Shown here one piece after another: positions 1 to 7,912 of a stretch of 64,000 bases of DNA. The DNA is taken from the NCBI RefSeq assembly GCF_014879975.1, contig NZ_CP062500.1, forward strand, positions 1,674,001 to 1,738,000, written 5' to 3'. The translations under genes were made by a program, and so were the position numbers. Source of the stretch: Vibrio bathopelagicus (lineage in GTDB: Bacteria; Pseudomonadota; Gammaproteobacteria; Enterobacterales; Vibrionaceae). The notes under the pieces are model-generated. The model had not been told where the DNA came from. It did not search any database and saw nothing but the letters and a program-made list of their open reading frames with translations. The first letter of the stretch is position 1. Every line of letters begins with the position of its first letter.

Positions 1-336
1 ATGTAGTGTCCATGTTGTGTTACGAGATAGTACATCGATTTCACCCGATTGAAGGGCAGTGAAACGCTCTTTCGCAGTTAAAGGTACATACTTAACTTTA
101 GTCTTGTCACCGAGTACAGCCGCTGCAAGAGCTTGACAATACTCAACATCGATTCCTTCCCATTCACCTTTTGAGTTAGGGTTAGAGAACCCTGGAAGAC
201 CTGTACTTACACCACAAGTTAAAAAGCCTTGAGATGTGACTTTGTCCAGAGTGCTTTCTGCCGCTGACGCTGATGTTGCCATCATTGCAGTTGATGCAGC
301 TACTACTGAAGCAAGAAGTGTTAGTTTATTTGTCAT
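1..336 (-). CDS. Amino-acid ABC transporter periplasmic binding protein (3' end outside window)
   Basis: Only the first 112 codons are present; the gene runs off the left edge. The start is the ATG at 336, which gives a clear signal peptide ending in the small-residue pattern ATSASA before AESTLDKV. The text that follows (SQGFLTCGVSTGLPGFSNPN, then KGEWEGIDVEYCQALAAAVLG and a run ending ALQSGEIDVLSRNTT) is typical of the family-3 solute-binding proteins of the general L-amino-acid transporters (AapJ/BztA type). It would bind polar amino acids in the periplasm and deliver them to a membrane permease that should lie further left. The exact ligand cannot be read from the N-terminus. Confidence 0.85.
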   Translation of the reverse strand, partial: MTNKLTLLASVVAASTAMMATSASAAESTLDKVTSQGFLTCGVSTGLPGFSNPNSKGEWEGIDVEYCQALAAAVLGDKTKVKYVPLTAKERFTALQSGEIDVLSRNTTWTLH

Positions 337-817
337 TTGTATCCTTCCTTGTTAACCAGGTGACACCTGATACTCGTGCTCATTTGAGTTTTTCTATATG
401 TGTCGCGTTTTCTATGACCTTGTTACTCAAATCAAACTGGTTGCATTATGCAAATGAAACTGTGTGCGATTTAAACAACTGTTTATAAGGTTAGGAAAGG
501 ATCTGCATTTTCACAAATGTATAATTTAAAAAGAATTTTGAATGAAATCACAAATCCGAACACAATTAGAATGACCAAATGTTAAGTTAATGTAAATAGT
601 GCAGCGCTTCACACTGTTGGTGCAACGAGATTTAGATTTTTATATTGACAATTGACTAGGTAAATATTCTGAATCAACATCACAATGATGAAACATTAAA
701 CTTCAGAAAGATTGAAATTTGGTGAATAAATATTTTTATTGCACTTGGAGAGTTATTAATATGCTCCAAATTTGGTAGCATGGCTGAATAGTTATTGAAG
801 TCATCTCAAGGAAGAAC
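337..817. other. Divergent intergenic region, no gene seen
   Basis: This AT-rich stretch of about 480 bases separates the leftward binding-protein gene from the rightward siroheme-synthase-like gene. It must contain both promoters. I see no convincing protein, hairpin with T-run or RNA gene. A 71-codon open frame at 273-488 overlaps the real leftward gene on the other strand and is rejected. Confidence 0.5.
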
Positions 818-1757
818 ATGCGTTATTTCCCAATGTTTTTAGATGTAGAAAATAAGCCGATCTTAGTGGTGGGCGGGGGCGAGGTTGCTTGCCGAAAAGT
901 AGATAGCTTGTTAAGAGGGGGCGAACGTCACTTTAGTGTCTCCCAAGGTAGAGCCTTACTTAAAGCAGCTTGTTGATGATAATAAAGTCCATTGGGTTCA
1001 AAACTTTTACTCTTCACAACTTATCTCGAAAAACTACTTACAAGTGTGGGCAACCACAGACAACCCAAACCTAAATCATCAAGTACATAATGATGCAAAA
1101 AAAATGGGTATTCTTGTCAATGTGGTCGACGACTTACCCTATTGTGACTTCATCACTCCCTCAATGATAAATCGCGGAAGAATCCAAATTGCGATCTCAA
1201 GTGGCGGTGCATCACCTGTTTTGGTGAGAAATATTAGAGAAAAACTCGAAACCGTGTTACCTCAGAATATTGGTTTGATCGCAGACTTTGGTGCATCAAA
1301 ACGCAATTCGATTAAAGAGTCTTTTCCTACTGTTGATGAACGCCGCAAATTCTGGGAGCGCTTTTTGTCTTCCAGTTTTATCAATCAAGTAACGGAACGC
1401 GAGCAACTGGAAACTTATTATCAGCAATCTTTGGCGGAACCTGTCGATAATAAAGGGCAAGTGACTTGGATTGAATTCGAGCAAGATGTAGAACTTCTCT
1501 CAATGAAGGCGCTGCGCTTGATGCAAGAAGCAGAACTCGTACTATCGCCAAAAGAGTGCCCATTTGATTACATTGATTTGTGCCGCAGAGACGCTGAGAG
1601 AGAAAGTTTTAGCGATAGTGGCGAGTTATCGACAAAGCTTGAGAAGGCAAGGGCAGAGAACTTACGCGTGTGCGTGTTTATTCCACCAGCAAGCGTTGAG
1701 TTCAATCTTTTAGTCGGCCGTGATTTGAAACTGTCTACAGCAAAGGTCATAAGCTAA
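818..1757 (+). pseudogene. Siroheme synthase / precorrin-2 dehydrogenase-like gene with a frameshift
   Basis: Reading from the ATG at 818 gives MRYFPMFLDVENKPILVVGGGEVACRKVDSLLR in pieces typical of the NAD-binding Rossmann start of Met8/CysG-N proteins. The frame then breaks at the G-rich stretch 915-924 and continues in another frame as ANVTLVSPKVEPYLKQLVDD to the stop at 1755. The rest contains the dimerisation/chelatase segment (SSGGASPVLVRNIREKLE) and a degenerate piece resembling the start of a SUMT methyltransferase domain (SMKALRLMQEAELVL, RRDAE). The intact protein would oxidise precorrin-2 and insert iron to make siroheme for sulfite and nitrite reductases. Alignment suggests loss of two bases (or gain of one). 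It may be a real mutation or a sequencing error. Confidence 0.8.
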
Positions 1758-1840
1758 TAAAGTATGTGTCAGTTAACTGCGGCATGTTTAGGTTGGTTCT
1801 TGTAAGCTAATTTACGACTTGCGGTAGCACCAAAGATATA

Positions 1841-1876
1841 AAAAAGCCTCTGCTTTATTGAAGCAGAGGCTTTTTA
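1841..1876. terminator. Rho-independent terminator, usable in both directions
   Basis: A perfect stem AAAAAGCCTCTGCTT / AAGCAGAGGCTTTTT with a five-base loop. It has A-runs on the left and T-runs on the right, so it can end the siroheme-synthase transcript and the leftward yajQ transcript. Confidence 0.85.
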
Positions 1877-1959
1877 GTATTTGAAATTCAAAGTGTTAAT
1901 TCAACCCAACCAACTCTACAAACACATCCATCATTGACGGCTTGTAGTTCTAGAGCGAA

Positions 1960-2442
1960 TTAGTCACGGAAATTGTCAAATTGGAAAGGTTGACCAAGTT
2001 CACCGCTACGAACTAGAGCCATAACAGCTTGTAGGTCATCACGCTTTTTACCTGTTACGCGAACTTTGTCGCCTTGGATAGAAGCTTGAACTTTCACTTT
2101 GTTGTCTTTAATTAGCTTAACGATTTTCTTCGCAACATCGGTTTCGATACCTTGCTTAAAGATAACCGTTTGGTGCCAAGTGCGACCTGTTTGATCTGCT
2201 GCTTTCGCTTCCATCGCGTTAGGATCAACGTTGCGCTTCGTTAAGTTGCTACGAAGAATGTCGCGCATCTGCTTTAGTTGGAAGTCATCTTGCGCTGTCA
2301 GTTTTACTGATTCGTCTTTGTAATCGAAGCTAGCTTCAACGCCGCGAAAATCGAAACGAGTCGATAGCTCACGGTTTGCGTTGTCTACAGCGTTACGTAG
2401 TTCTACTGCTTCTACTTCAGAGATAATGTCAAATGATGGCAT
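1960..2442 (-). CDS. yajQ: YajQ-family nucleotide-binding protein
   Basis: The 160-residue protein matches the YajQ family over its whole usual length: [20 protein letters not shown] at the start, the FDFRG and [11 protein letters not shown] segments, and the ending [11 protein letters not shown]. YajQ proteins have two RNP-like alpha/beta folds. Members bind nucleotides, and in some bacteria they bind cyclic di-GMP and act as transcription co-regulators. It lies 12 bases after the DAHP synthase gene on the same strand, so the two are probably co-transcribed and end at the hairpin at 1841-1876. What this copy does in the cell is not shown by the sequence. Confidence 0.93.
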   Translation of the reverse strand: MPSFDIISEVEAVELRNAVDNANRELSTRFDFRGVEASFDYKDESVKLTAQDDFQLKQMRDILRSNLTKRNVDPNAMEAKAADQTGRTWHQTVIFKQGIETDVAKKIVKLIKDNKVKVQASIQGDKVRVTGKKRDDLQAVMALVRSGELGQPFQFDNFRD

Positions 2443-2454
2443 TGTGTTCGTTCC

Positions 2455-3513
2455 TTAAGCTAAATTTCTATCTTTAATTGCAGTTGCAAGCATGTCTAGC
2501 ATGGTTGCAGTATCTTCCCAGCTTAGGCAAGGGTCAGTGATTGACTTACCGTATTCTAGGTTATTGATATCCGTCATTGGCTGGTTACCTTCTTTAATGA
2601 AGCTTTCTGCCATGATGCCTGCAATTTGGTTCTTGTTAGATTTGATCTGGTCACATATGTTTTGTGCCACTTCTAACTGCTTACGATGCTGCTTTTGGCA
2701 GTTTGCGTGGCTAAAGTCTACAACTAAACGTTGAGGTAGATCGAATTCAGCCAGTTGCTTACATGCGTTATCTACAGATTCAGCATCGAAATTCGGGCCT
2801 TTATCACCACCACGTAGAATTACGTGACCGTATGGGTTACCAGAAGTACGGTAAACCGTCATACGGCCGTTCTTATCTGGCGAGTAGAAGTAATGTGAAG
2901 CATGCGCAGCACGAATTGCATCAATAGCAATTTTGATGTTGCCGTTAGTTGCGTTCTTGAAGCCAACTGGGCAAGACAATGCAGAAGCCATTTCACGGTG
3001 AATCTGAGATTCAGTTGTACGAGCGCCGATCGCGCCCCAAGTGATAAGGTCCGCAATGTACTGACCTGTGATCATATCAAGGAATTCAGTCGCGGTAGCT
3101 AGGCCAAGCTTGTTGATATCTAGCAGAAGCTTACGAGCTTTGTTCAAGCCTGTTTCAAGTGCGTATGAACCATCAAGGTTAGGATCGGTAATCAAACCCT
3201 TCCAGCCTACAACTGTGCGAGGTTTCTCGAAGTAGGTTCTCATTACAACGAACAGTTCATCTTTGTACTGGTCTTGAATCTGACTTAGACGCTCAGCGTA
3301 ATCAAGTGCCGCATCTGTATCGTGAACAGAGCAAGGACCTACGATAACTAATAGGCGGTTATCACGACCAGTTAAGATATCTTCGATTTGGCGGCGAGAA
3401 TTTTTAATGCGCTCAGCAACGTCGTCAGTAATAGGGTGTGCATTGCCTAGTTCGGCAGGAGTTGGCATAGGACCCAGAGCTTGGGTTCTCAACTCATCAG
3501 TTTTTAATGGCAT
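2455..3513 (-). CDS. 3-deoxy-7-phosphoheptulonate (DAHP) synthase, class I AroFGH family
   Basis: This 352-residue enzyme condenses phosphoenolpyruvate with erythrose 4-phosphate, the first step of the shikimate pathway for aromatic amino acids. Hallmarks are LLVIVGPCSVHD near residue 54, MRTYFEKPRTVVGWKGL near 91, the GARTTESQIHREMASALSCP core, and the metal and substrate motifs GNPYGHVILRGG and DFSHANCQKQH. The EMASALSCPVGFKN wording is closer to E. coli AroH than to AroG or AroF as I remember them. Feedback specificity should still be treated as unknown, so I give no symbol. It is first in a probable two-gene unit with yajQ. Confidence 0.93.
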   Translation of the reverse strand: MPLKTDELRTQALGPMPTPAELGNAHPITDDVAERIKNSRRQIEDILTGRDNRLLVIVGPCSVHDTDAALDYAERLSQIQDQYKDELFVVMRTYFEKPRTVVGWKGLITDPNLDGSYALETGLNKARKLLLDINKLGLATATEFLDMITGQYIADLITWGAIGARTTESQIHREMASALSCPVGFKNATNGNIKIAIDAIRAAHASHYFYSPDKNGRMTVYRTSGNPYGHVILRGGDKGPNFDAESVDNACKQLAEFDLPQRLVVDFSHANCQKQHRKQLEVAQNICDQIKSNKNQIAGIMAESFIKEGNQPMTDINNLEYGKSITDPCLSWEDTATMLDMLATAIKDRNLA

Positions 3514-3720
3514 GTGATAGCTTTTTTATTCTATTGCGAAGTGGTTAAGATAACGGAATTGAACAGAGGAATAAACTCTCTTGAGTCAAAGTTATCTCTG
3601 TTATTGCTAATATTCTAATTTTTATCAGCAGGCCAGCGTCAAATAAGGGATTTTCACTTGTATTAACAGGCAGCTATCGGTATTTTCGTTTGAACACAAC
3701 ATAAAAATGCTGGAGCAGCA

Positions 3721-4608
3721 ATGACTCAAGAAAATCAAAGCACTTTGCACCCAGAACTTGTTTTAGGTGATGTGCTGCCTTCTTATAACGATAATAATAA
3801 TTCCAACCACTTGTACGTTTCCCTGTCTGAATTGGTCATGGATCGTGTGTTCTATCATCCAAGTATTGAAAGCCACTTAGATACGCTGTCTGATATTGAG
3901 AAAACCTCTTTAGACGCTATTCTTGGTGATAAAAGTGTTGATGAACATTTTGTTTCAACCTTAGTTGTTGCTATTCAAGCCGCAGTTCAACCAAACCATA
4001 ATTCGGTTCGTGTTGCATTGAGCAGTGCCGACAGCTATGGGTTCCGCTCTTTACTTGGCGGCAACTGCGAAGTTGAAGAAGTAAACCCGGCACTGGGTGT
4101 ACGGGGCGTAGCGCGTTATGCGACACCTGAATACAGCAAGGCTTTTGCGCTAGAGTGTCAGGTGATTAAAACTCTGCGTGAACAAGGCATCAACGTTGAA
4201 ATCGTTGTTCCTTATGTTCGAGCTCTGAGTGATGCCGCGAAAATCATTGATCTGCTAGCTGAGCAAGGTTTACCACGCGGCTTAAATGGCCTAAAAGTGC
4301 TCTTCTCGTGTGATGTCCCTTCTGCGGTTCTACTTAGTGAACGACTTCTGCATTACTTTGACGGTGCGGCGGTGAATGTTGATAGTCTGACTCAATTTGC
4401 GTTGGGTGTTGATAAGCAGAATGAAGCTCAGCAACATGCGTTTGATCCACAGAATGAAGCTGTGATTACGTTGATTTCTAACATCGTAAAAGCAACTCAA
4501 CACGCGAAGAAGCCTGTGCTAATCGTGACTCAAGGTTTGGTCGATTACCCAAGGCTCCAGGGTTATATTGCGGATCTGGAAGGTGTTGATACCGTTATTA
4601 CGGCTTAA
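3721..4608 (+). CDS. Stand-alone PEP-utilising enzyme C-terminal (TIM-barrel) domain protein
   Basis: Residues about 120-245 are the PEP-binding barrel of PEP synthase and pyruvate phosphate dikinase. They read NPALGVRGVARYATPEY, FALECQVIKTLREQG, a VPYVRALSDA strand, EQGLPRGLNGLKVLFSCDVPS and the SLTQFALGVD loop. The ATP-grasp and swivelling phosphohistidine domains are absent. The first 110 residues are not recognised. With 295 residues it is far shorter than PEP synthase (near 800), so it cannot catalyse the full reaction alone. It may be a regulatory or decayed paralogue, or act with a partner. It sits divergent from DAHP synthase, whose substrate is also PEP; that link is only suggestive. 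Confidence 0.75.
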   Translation: MTQENQSTLHPELVLGDVLPSYNDNNNSNHLYVSLSELVMDRVFYHPSIESHLDTLSDIEKTSLDAILGDKSVDEHFVSTLVVAIQAAVQPNHNSVRVALSSADSYGFRSLLGGNCEVEEVNPALGVRGVARYATPEYSKAFALECQVIKTLREQGINVEIVVPYVRALSDAAKIIDLLAEQGLPRGLNGLKVLFSCDVPSAVLLSERLLHYFDGAAVNVDSLTQFALGVDKQNEAQQHAFDPQNEAVITLISNIVKATQHAKKPVLIVTQGLVDYPRLQGYIADLEGVDTVITA

Positions 4609-4639
4609 TCTTCCCTTGTTGCAAGAGTTTGAAAATGAA

Positions 4640-4671
4640 GAGATATCATGGAGACGTGATATCTCTTTTTT
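4640..4671 (+). terminator. Rho-independent terminator
   Basis: The stem AGAGATATCA / TGATATCTCT encloses TGGAGACG and is followed by a T-run. It lies about 30 bases after the PEP-domain gene. Confidence 0.85.
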
Positions 4672-4743
4672 GTAACATTTTTTTGACATCTCTATCGCTA
4701 ACGGATTAACTGGTCTGATGACTGATTTGATTAGGTAATCCAA

Positions 4744-5229
4744 ATGTTGACCCCTCTACAAAAAGCAAATTTCTATTTGAGCATGTTTGGCTTTTTCAAA
4801 GTGCCATTGATCTGGTTGTGTCGCCCAAAGCTGCTCGCACTGGACAACCAACATGTTGAAGTGAAAATTCCTCTTAAAAGGCGAACGAAGAATCACCTTA
4901 ATAGTATGTATTTTGGTGTGTTGGCCGTTGGTGCTGATGTCGCAGGTGGCTTTCTTGCAATGAGTAAGTCGCAGCAACAAGGTGAAAAAATCTCGCTGGC
5001 ATTTAAAGAGGTGACGGGCAATTTTTTGAAGCGCCCTGAGGGAGATGTGCATTTTACGTGTAACGATGGAGAGCTAATCAATACCATGTTGGCTGAAACT
5101 ATGTCGACTGGAGAGCGTGTAAATCAACCTGTAACGATTATCGCGACTTGTCCATCTCTACATGGTGATGAACCGATGGCTGAATTCACGCTAACGCTTT
5201 CTATTAAAAAAGTGCCTTCTAGAAAATAG
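4744..5229 (+). CDS. DUF4442 hot-dog-fold thioesterase-like protein
   Basis: The 161-residue protein has the layout of the DUF4442 (YiiD C-terminal-like) hot-dog family: a basic strand VEVKIPLKRRTKNHLNSMYF, then FGVLAVGADVAGGFLAM forming the central helix, then beta strands ending in a hydrophobic strand. Hot-dog proteins of this group are related to acyl-CoA thioesterases. The NHLNSMYF motif before the helix matches the substrate-tunnel region, but no acid residue is certain enough to name as catalytic. It has no signal peptide and is probably cytosolic. It is monocistronic, as a terminator precedes it and the next gene converges on it. Confidence 0.7.
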   Translation: MLTPLQKANFYLSMFGFFKVPLIWLCRPKLLALDNQHVEVKIPLKRRTKNHLNSMYFGVLAVGADVAGGFLAMSKSQQQGEKISLAFKEVTGNFLKRPEGDVHFTCNDGELINTMLAETMSTGERVNQPVTIIATCPSLHGDEPMAEFTLTLSIKKVPSRK

Positions 5230-5311
5230 CTAAAAGCTTTGTGGAAGCAGTAAGAAACGGTTAAGGAATGAAAGAGCGGTATATGGATTCTATATCCACA
5301 TACCGTAAGTA

Positions 5312-6667
5312 CTATGACTCTTGAGTGATCTGCTCAATATCAACGATTTTTGAACGGTTCATTACGATTTTCCAACGGTAATAAGTCGGTTCGTTATCAT
5401 GATTGTTCTCTTTGATGATCAAGTTCAGCAGGTGTCGTTTTTCTACCGACTCACGACTTACTTGACCTTCATTTAGTCGATATACGTTGTTTGAACCCTT
5501 ATCCATCAAACGAGTGAGAGCTCTTAGACTGACGGACAATGTTTCACGCGTCTCTTCGTAACCACTCATAAATGTCGATGTCGACATTTCGGTTTGAGAG
5601 CGATAATGCAAAATTTGTTCTTCGCGCTGAACAACTCGTTTTTTACGAATCAACTGAATTTTGTCCGCTAACTTAGAGAAATTGGCGTAATCCAACCATT
5701 CAAGTTTGTGACCGACTGATTTATTCGTTGTCGGGTCAAAGTAGCGACGCTTCCACTTTGGTTTTCCTTTGCGGAGCCAGCGCCAAAGTATATCCCTTAA
5801 ATCATCCTTGAAGATTTCACGCAAAGCGTAGATGAATGACATGGACACGATGAAAGACGCGGTAATCTCTCCTAGGAAGTCACGAGCCAATATGACGGTC
5901 GTGGTAACCACCACCATAACCAAGCCCGTTGCAATGCCTTTAACGGCTCGCTTCACGTTCTTACCCATTGATGTCGTCTTTTCTTTGAGGACGATAGGGT
6001 GCTCAATCAAACGACGCAGCAATCGCATTTTGTTGCTCAAACGAGTGACATCTTCTCGAACCTTGGCCGAGTTATATCGATTAAGCTTGCGGTGGGCGGT
6101 TTCTTTATCACAAAGCGTTAATAGGCGTTCTTTGATGGTTGAATACTCACTGCCGCGTGGCATGTGTGAGACCAGTGATAAAAACTTTTGTTCTGTGTAC
6201 CAAGATAGGTAGTTATCTATATTGGCATAGTAACGTTTAAGGTTTTCTTCATAAGGAATACTTCGGCGCAGTTTCTTTAATATATCGAGAGCCAGCTCGA
6301 TGACTTCATCAACTTCATCTGCCGTGACATTGTCACTCTCATTTTTATTCAAGCTGCTTACGGCTTTGTCTAACGCGATAACATATTGATAAGCGAACAA
6401 ACTCAAACTGACACGATATTGCGTGATGGAGAGTCGACCACGTTTTGCTAAACGGCTGTGTACCAGAGGTAGCAGTGTTTTATCACTGTAGTAAGCGCGT
6501 TTCTGAGTAATTGAGCTGTAGAAAAATGCGCTTTCAGAAAGGACTTCAGGCGTCAGTCCGAGTTCACCGGGAATGAATAGATAAACGTCCATGTCGAGCT
6601 TTTTTGTCTTAGCCATCGCATGGTTAATTTTAAGTGTTATCGCATCTTGTTTATCAACGGTGATCAA
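5312..6667 (-). CDS. Conserved hypothetical membrane protein
   Basis: I do not recognise a named family. The 451-residue protein has a long soluble N-terminal half rich in Arg/Lys and helices. It has two hydrophobic segments about residues 244-262 (GIATGLVMVVVTTTVILA) and 270-286 (ASFIVSMSFIYALREIF), then a second charged soluble region. The start at 6667 is the only good one before the coding bias begins. It converges on the DUF4442 gene and is divergent from the S1-domain gene. A hairpin near 5276-5306 between the two convergent genes could end either transcript, but its T-run is poor. Confidence 0.6.
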   Translation of the reverse strand: MITVDKQDAITLKINHAMAKTKKLDMDVYLFIPGELGLTPEVLSESAFFYSSITQKRAYYSDKTLLPLVHSRLAKRGRLSITQYRVSLSLFAYQYVIALDKAVSSLNKNESDNVTADEVDEVIELALDILKKLRRSIPYEENLKRYYANIDNYLSWYTEQKFLSLVSHMPRGSEYSTIKERLLTLCDKETAHRKLNRYNSAKVREDVTRLSNKMRLLRRLIEHPIVLKEKTTSMGKNVKRAVKGIATGLVMVVVTTTVILARDFLGEITASFIVSMSFIYALREIFKDDLRDILWRWLRKGKPKWKRRYFDPTTNKSVGHKLEWLDYANFSKLADKIQLIRKKRVVQREEQILHYRSQTEMSTSTFMSGYEETRETLSVSLRALTRLMDKGSNNVYRLNEGQVSRESVEKRHLLNLIIKENNHDNEPTYYRWKIVMNRSKIVDIEQITQES

Positions 6668-6727
6668 CGATGTCTCCTAGAATATAAAAATATGAATGAA
6701 ACTAGCGAAAGCATATCAGAGATCACG

Positions 6728-6733
6728 TATAAT
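6728..6733 (+). promoter_or_regulatory. Probable -10 box of the S1-domain gene
   Basis: TATAAT lies 31 bases upstream of the ATG at 6765, inside what would be coding sequence if the upstream ATG at 6696 were used. This supports the downstream start. Confidence 0.5.
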
Positions 6734-6764
6734 CTCCGCCAAATTTAAAGTAGAGACAACCTTG

Positions 6765-7604
6765 ATGATTAATATTGGTCAAATAAACAACTTAGAAGTA
6801 GTAAAACAAGCAGACTTCGGTGTATTCCTTGACGCTAGCGATTATGGAACCGTGTTGCTGCCGAAACGATTTACTCCTGAAGGTGTTGAAATTGGTCAAA
6901 AGCTAGATGTTTTCTTATACATTGATTCTGACAACCAGATCGCTGCAACCACTGAAAAACCTATCGCTCAAGTAGGCCAGTTTGGCTTGATGACGGTTGA
7001 AGGTGTAAACAGCACCGGTGCATTCATGAGCTGGGGTGTGAAAGGCAAAGATCTTCTGGTTCCTTTCAGCGAGCAGCGTGGCCGTTTGAACGAAGGCCAG
7101 TCAATCTTAGTATATGTGTATATCGATAAAGCATCGAGCCGTATTGTTGGTACAACTAAGTTCAACAAATGGTTAGACAACACTCCAGCGACTTATAAGC
7201 AAAACGAACAAGTTGATCTTATCATCGCAGAGCGCAGCCAGTTGGGTTACAAAGCGATCGTTAATGGCGAACACTGGGGAATGATTTTCCCATCAGACAT
7301 TATTGGTAAGCTATTCATTGGTAAATCACTCAAAGGCTACATCAAAAACATTCGTGAAGAAGACGGTAAGATTGACTTGTCTCTTCAAAAAGTCGGTGTT
7401 GCGAAGATGGATGACTTGAGCACTAAGATTCTAGATCTGCTTGAGAAGAAAGGCGGCTTTTTACCACTGAACGACAAGTCTTCACCTGAAGCGATTTTCA
7501 CGGCATTCAGAACCAGTAAAGGTACGTTCAAAAAGACCATCGGTGGTCTGTACAAGTCAGGTAAAATCTCTATTGATAAAGAAGGCATTCGCTTAGCTGA
7601 ATAA
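6765..7604 (+). CDS. S1 RNA-binding-domain protein (CvfB/YitL family)
   Basis: Starting at the ATG at 6765 gives 279 residues with the CvfB layout: MINIGQINNLEVVKQADFGVFLDA begins the first S1 domain, followed by a second S1 (QFGLMTVEGVNSTGAFMSWG) and a third S1-like unit (KGYIKNIREEDGKIDLSLQK). A C-terminal winged helix (GGFLPLNDKSSPEAIF, ALF replaced by FRTSKGTFKK, IGGLYKSGKISI) closes the protein. CvfB proteins bind RNA and influence virulence-factor and stress expression in Gram-positives. The role in Vibrio is not known to me. An in-frame ATG at 6696 is rejected because a -10 box lies between the two starts. Confidence 0.88.
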   Translation: MINIGQINNLEVVKQADFGVFLDASDYGTVLLPKRFTPEGVEIGQKLDVFLYIDSDNQIAATTEKPIAQVGQFGLMTVEGVNSTGAFMSWGVKGKDLLVPFSEQRGRLNEGQSILVYVYIDKASSRIVGTTKFNKWLDNTPATYKQNEQVDLIIAERSQLGYKAIVNGEHWGMIFPSDIIGKLFIGKSLKGYIKNIREEDGKIDLSLQKVGVAKMDDLSTKILDLLEKKGGFLPLNDKSSPEAIFTAFRTSKGTFKKTIGGLYKSGKISIDKEGIRLAE

Positions 7605-7619
7605 GCGATCCTCTCGGTC

Positions 7620-7654
7620 AAAAAAAAGCCCAAACCTTCCTGTTTGGGCTTAGG
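7620..7654. terminator. Rho-independent terminator
   Basis: A hairpin with stem AAGCCCAAAC / GTTTGGGCTT immediately after the S1-domain gene. It has an A-run on its left but only a weak T-run on the right, so it is also suited to leftward transcripts. Confidence 0.7.
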
Positions 7655-7837
7655 GGAAAGGGCTCCGAAGAGCCTACACTAATCGTTGTAATTCTTTGTC
7701 TGATAGACTGAAGTCTAGTTTAAATTTCGCCACATGCGATTTTCTATAACGCAAATAGTGACTTGAATTGATATTTATGTAATTAAGTGTTGATTCGACA
7801 TTATTTTTAATCGCACTGAGTTATCTGATATGAATAG

Positions 7838-7874
7838 AAAAAGCCCAAACAATTTTCGTTGTTTGGGCTTTTTG
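7838..7874. terminator. Rho-independent terminator, bidirectional
   Basis: The stem AAAAAGCCCAAAC / GTTTGGGCTTTTT is flanked by A- and T-runs. It lies beyond the 3' end of rsmF and repeats the stem sequence of the hairpin at 7620. The bases between the two hairpins hold no gene. Confidence 0.85.
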
Positions 7875-7912
7875 TTTATTCGCATGTTTTAAGCAGTTAA
7901 GCATAAGCACAA

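Noticed and set aside
273..488. 71-codon rightward open frame
   Set aside because: It overlaps the signal-peptide region of the leftward transporter gene and has no coding character.
5832..6212. 126-codon open frame opposite the membrane protein gene
   Set aside because: Shadow frame of the leftward 451-residue protein; composition mirrors the opposite strand.
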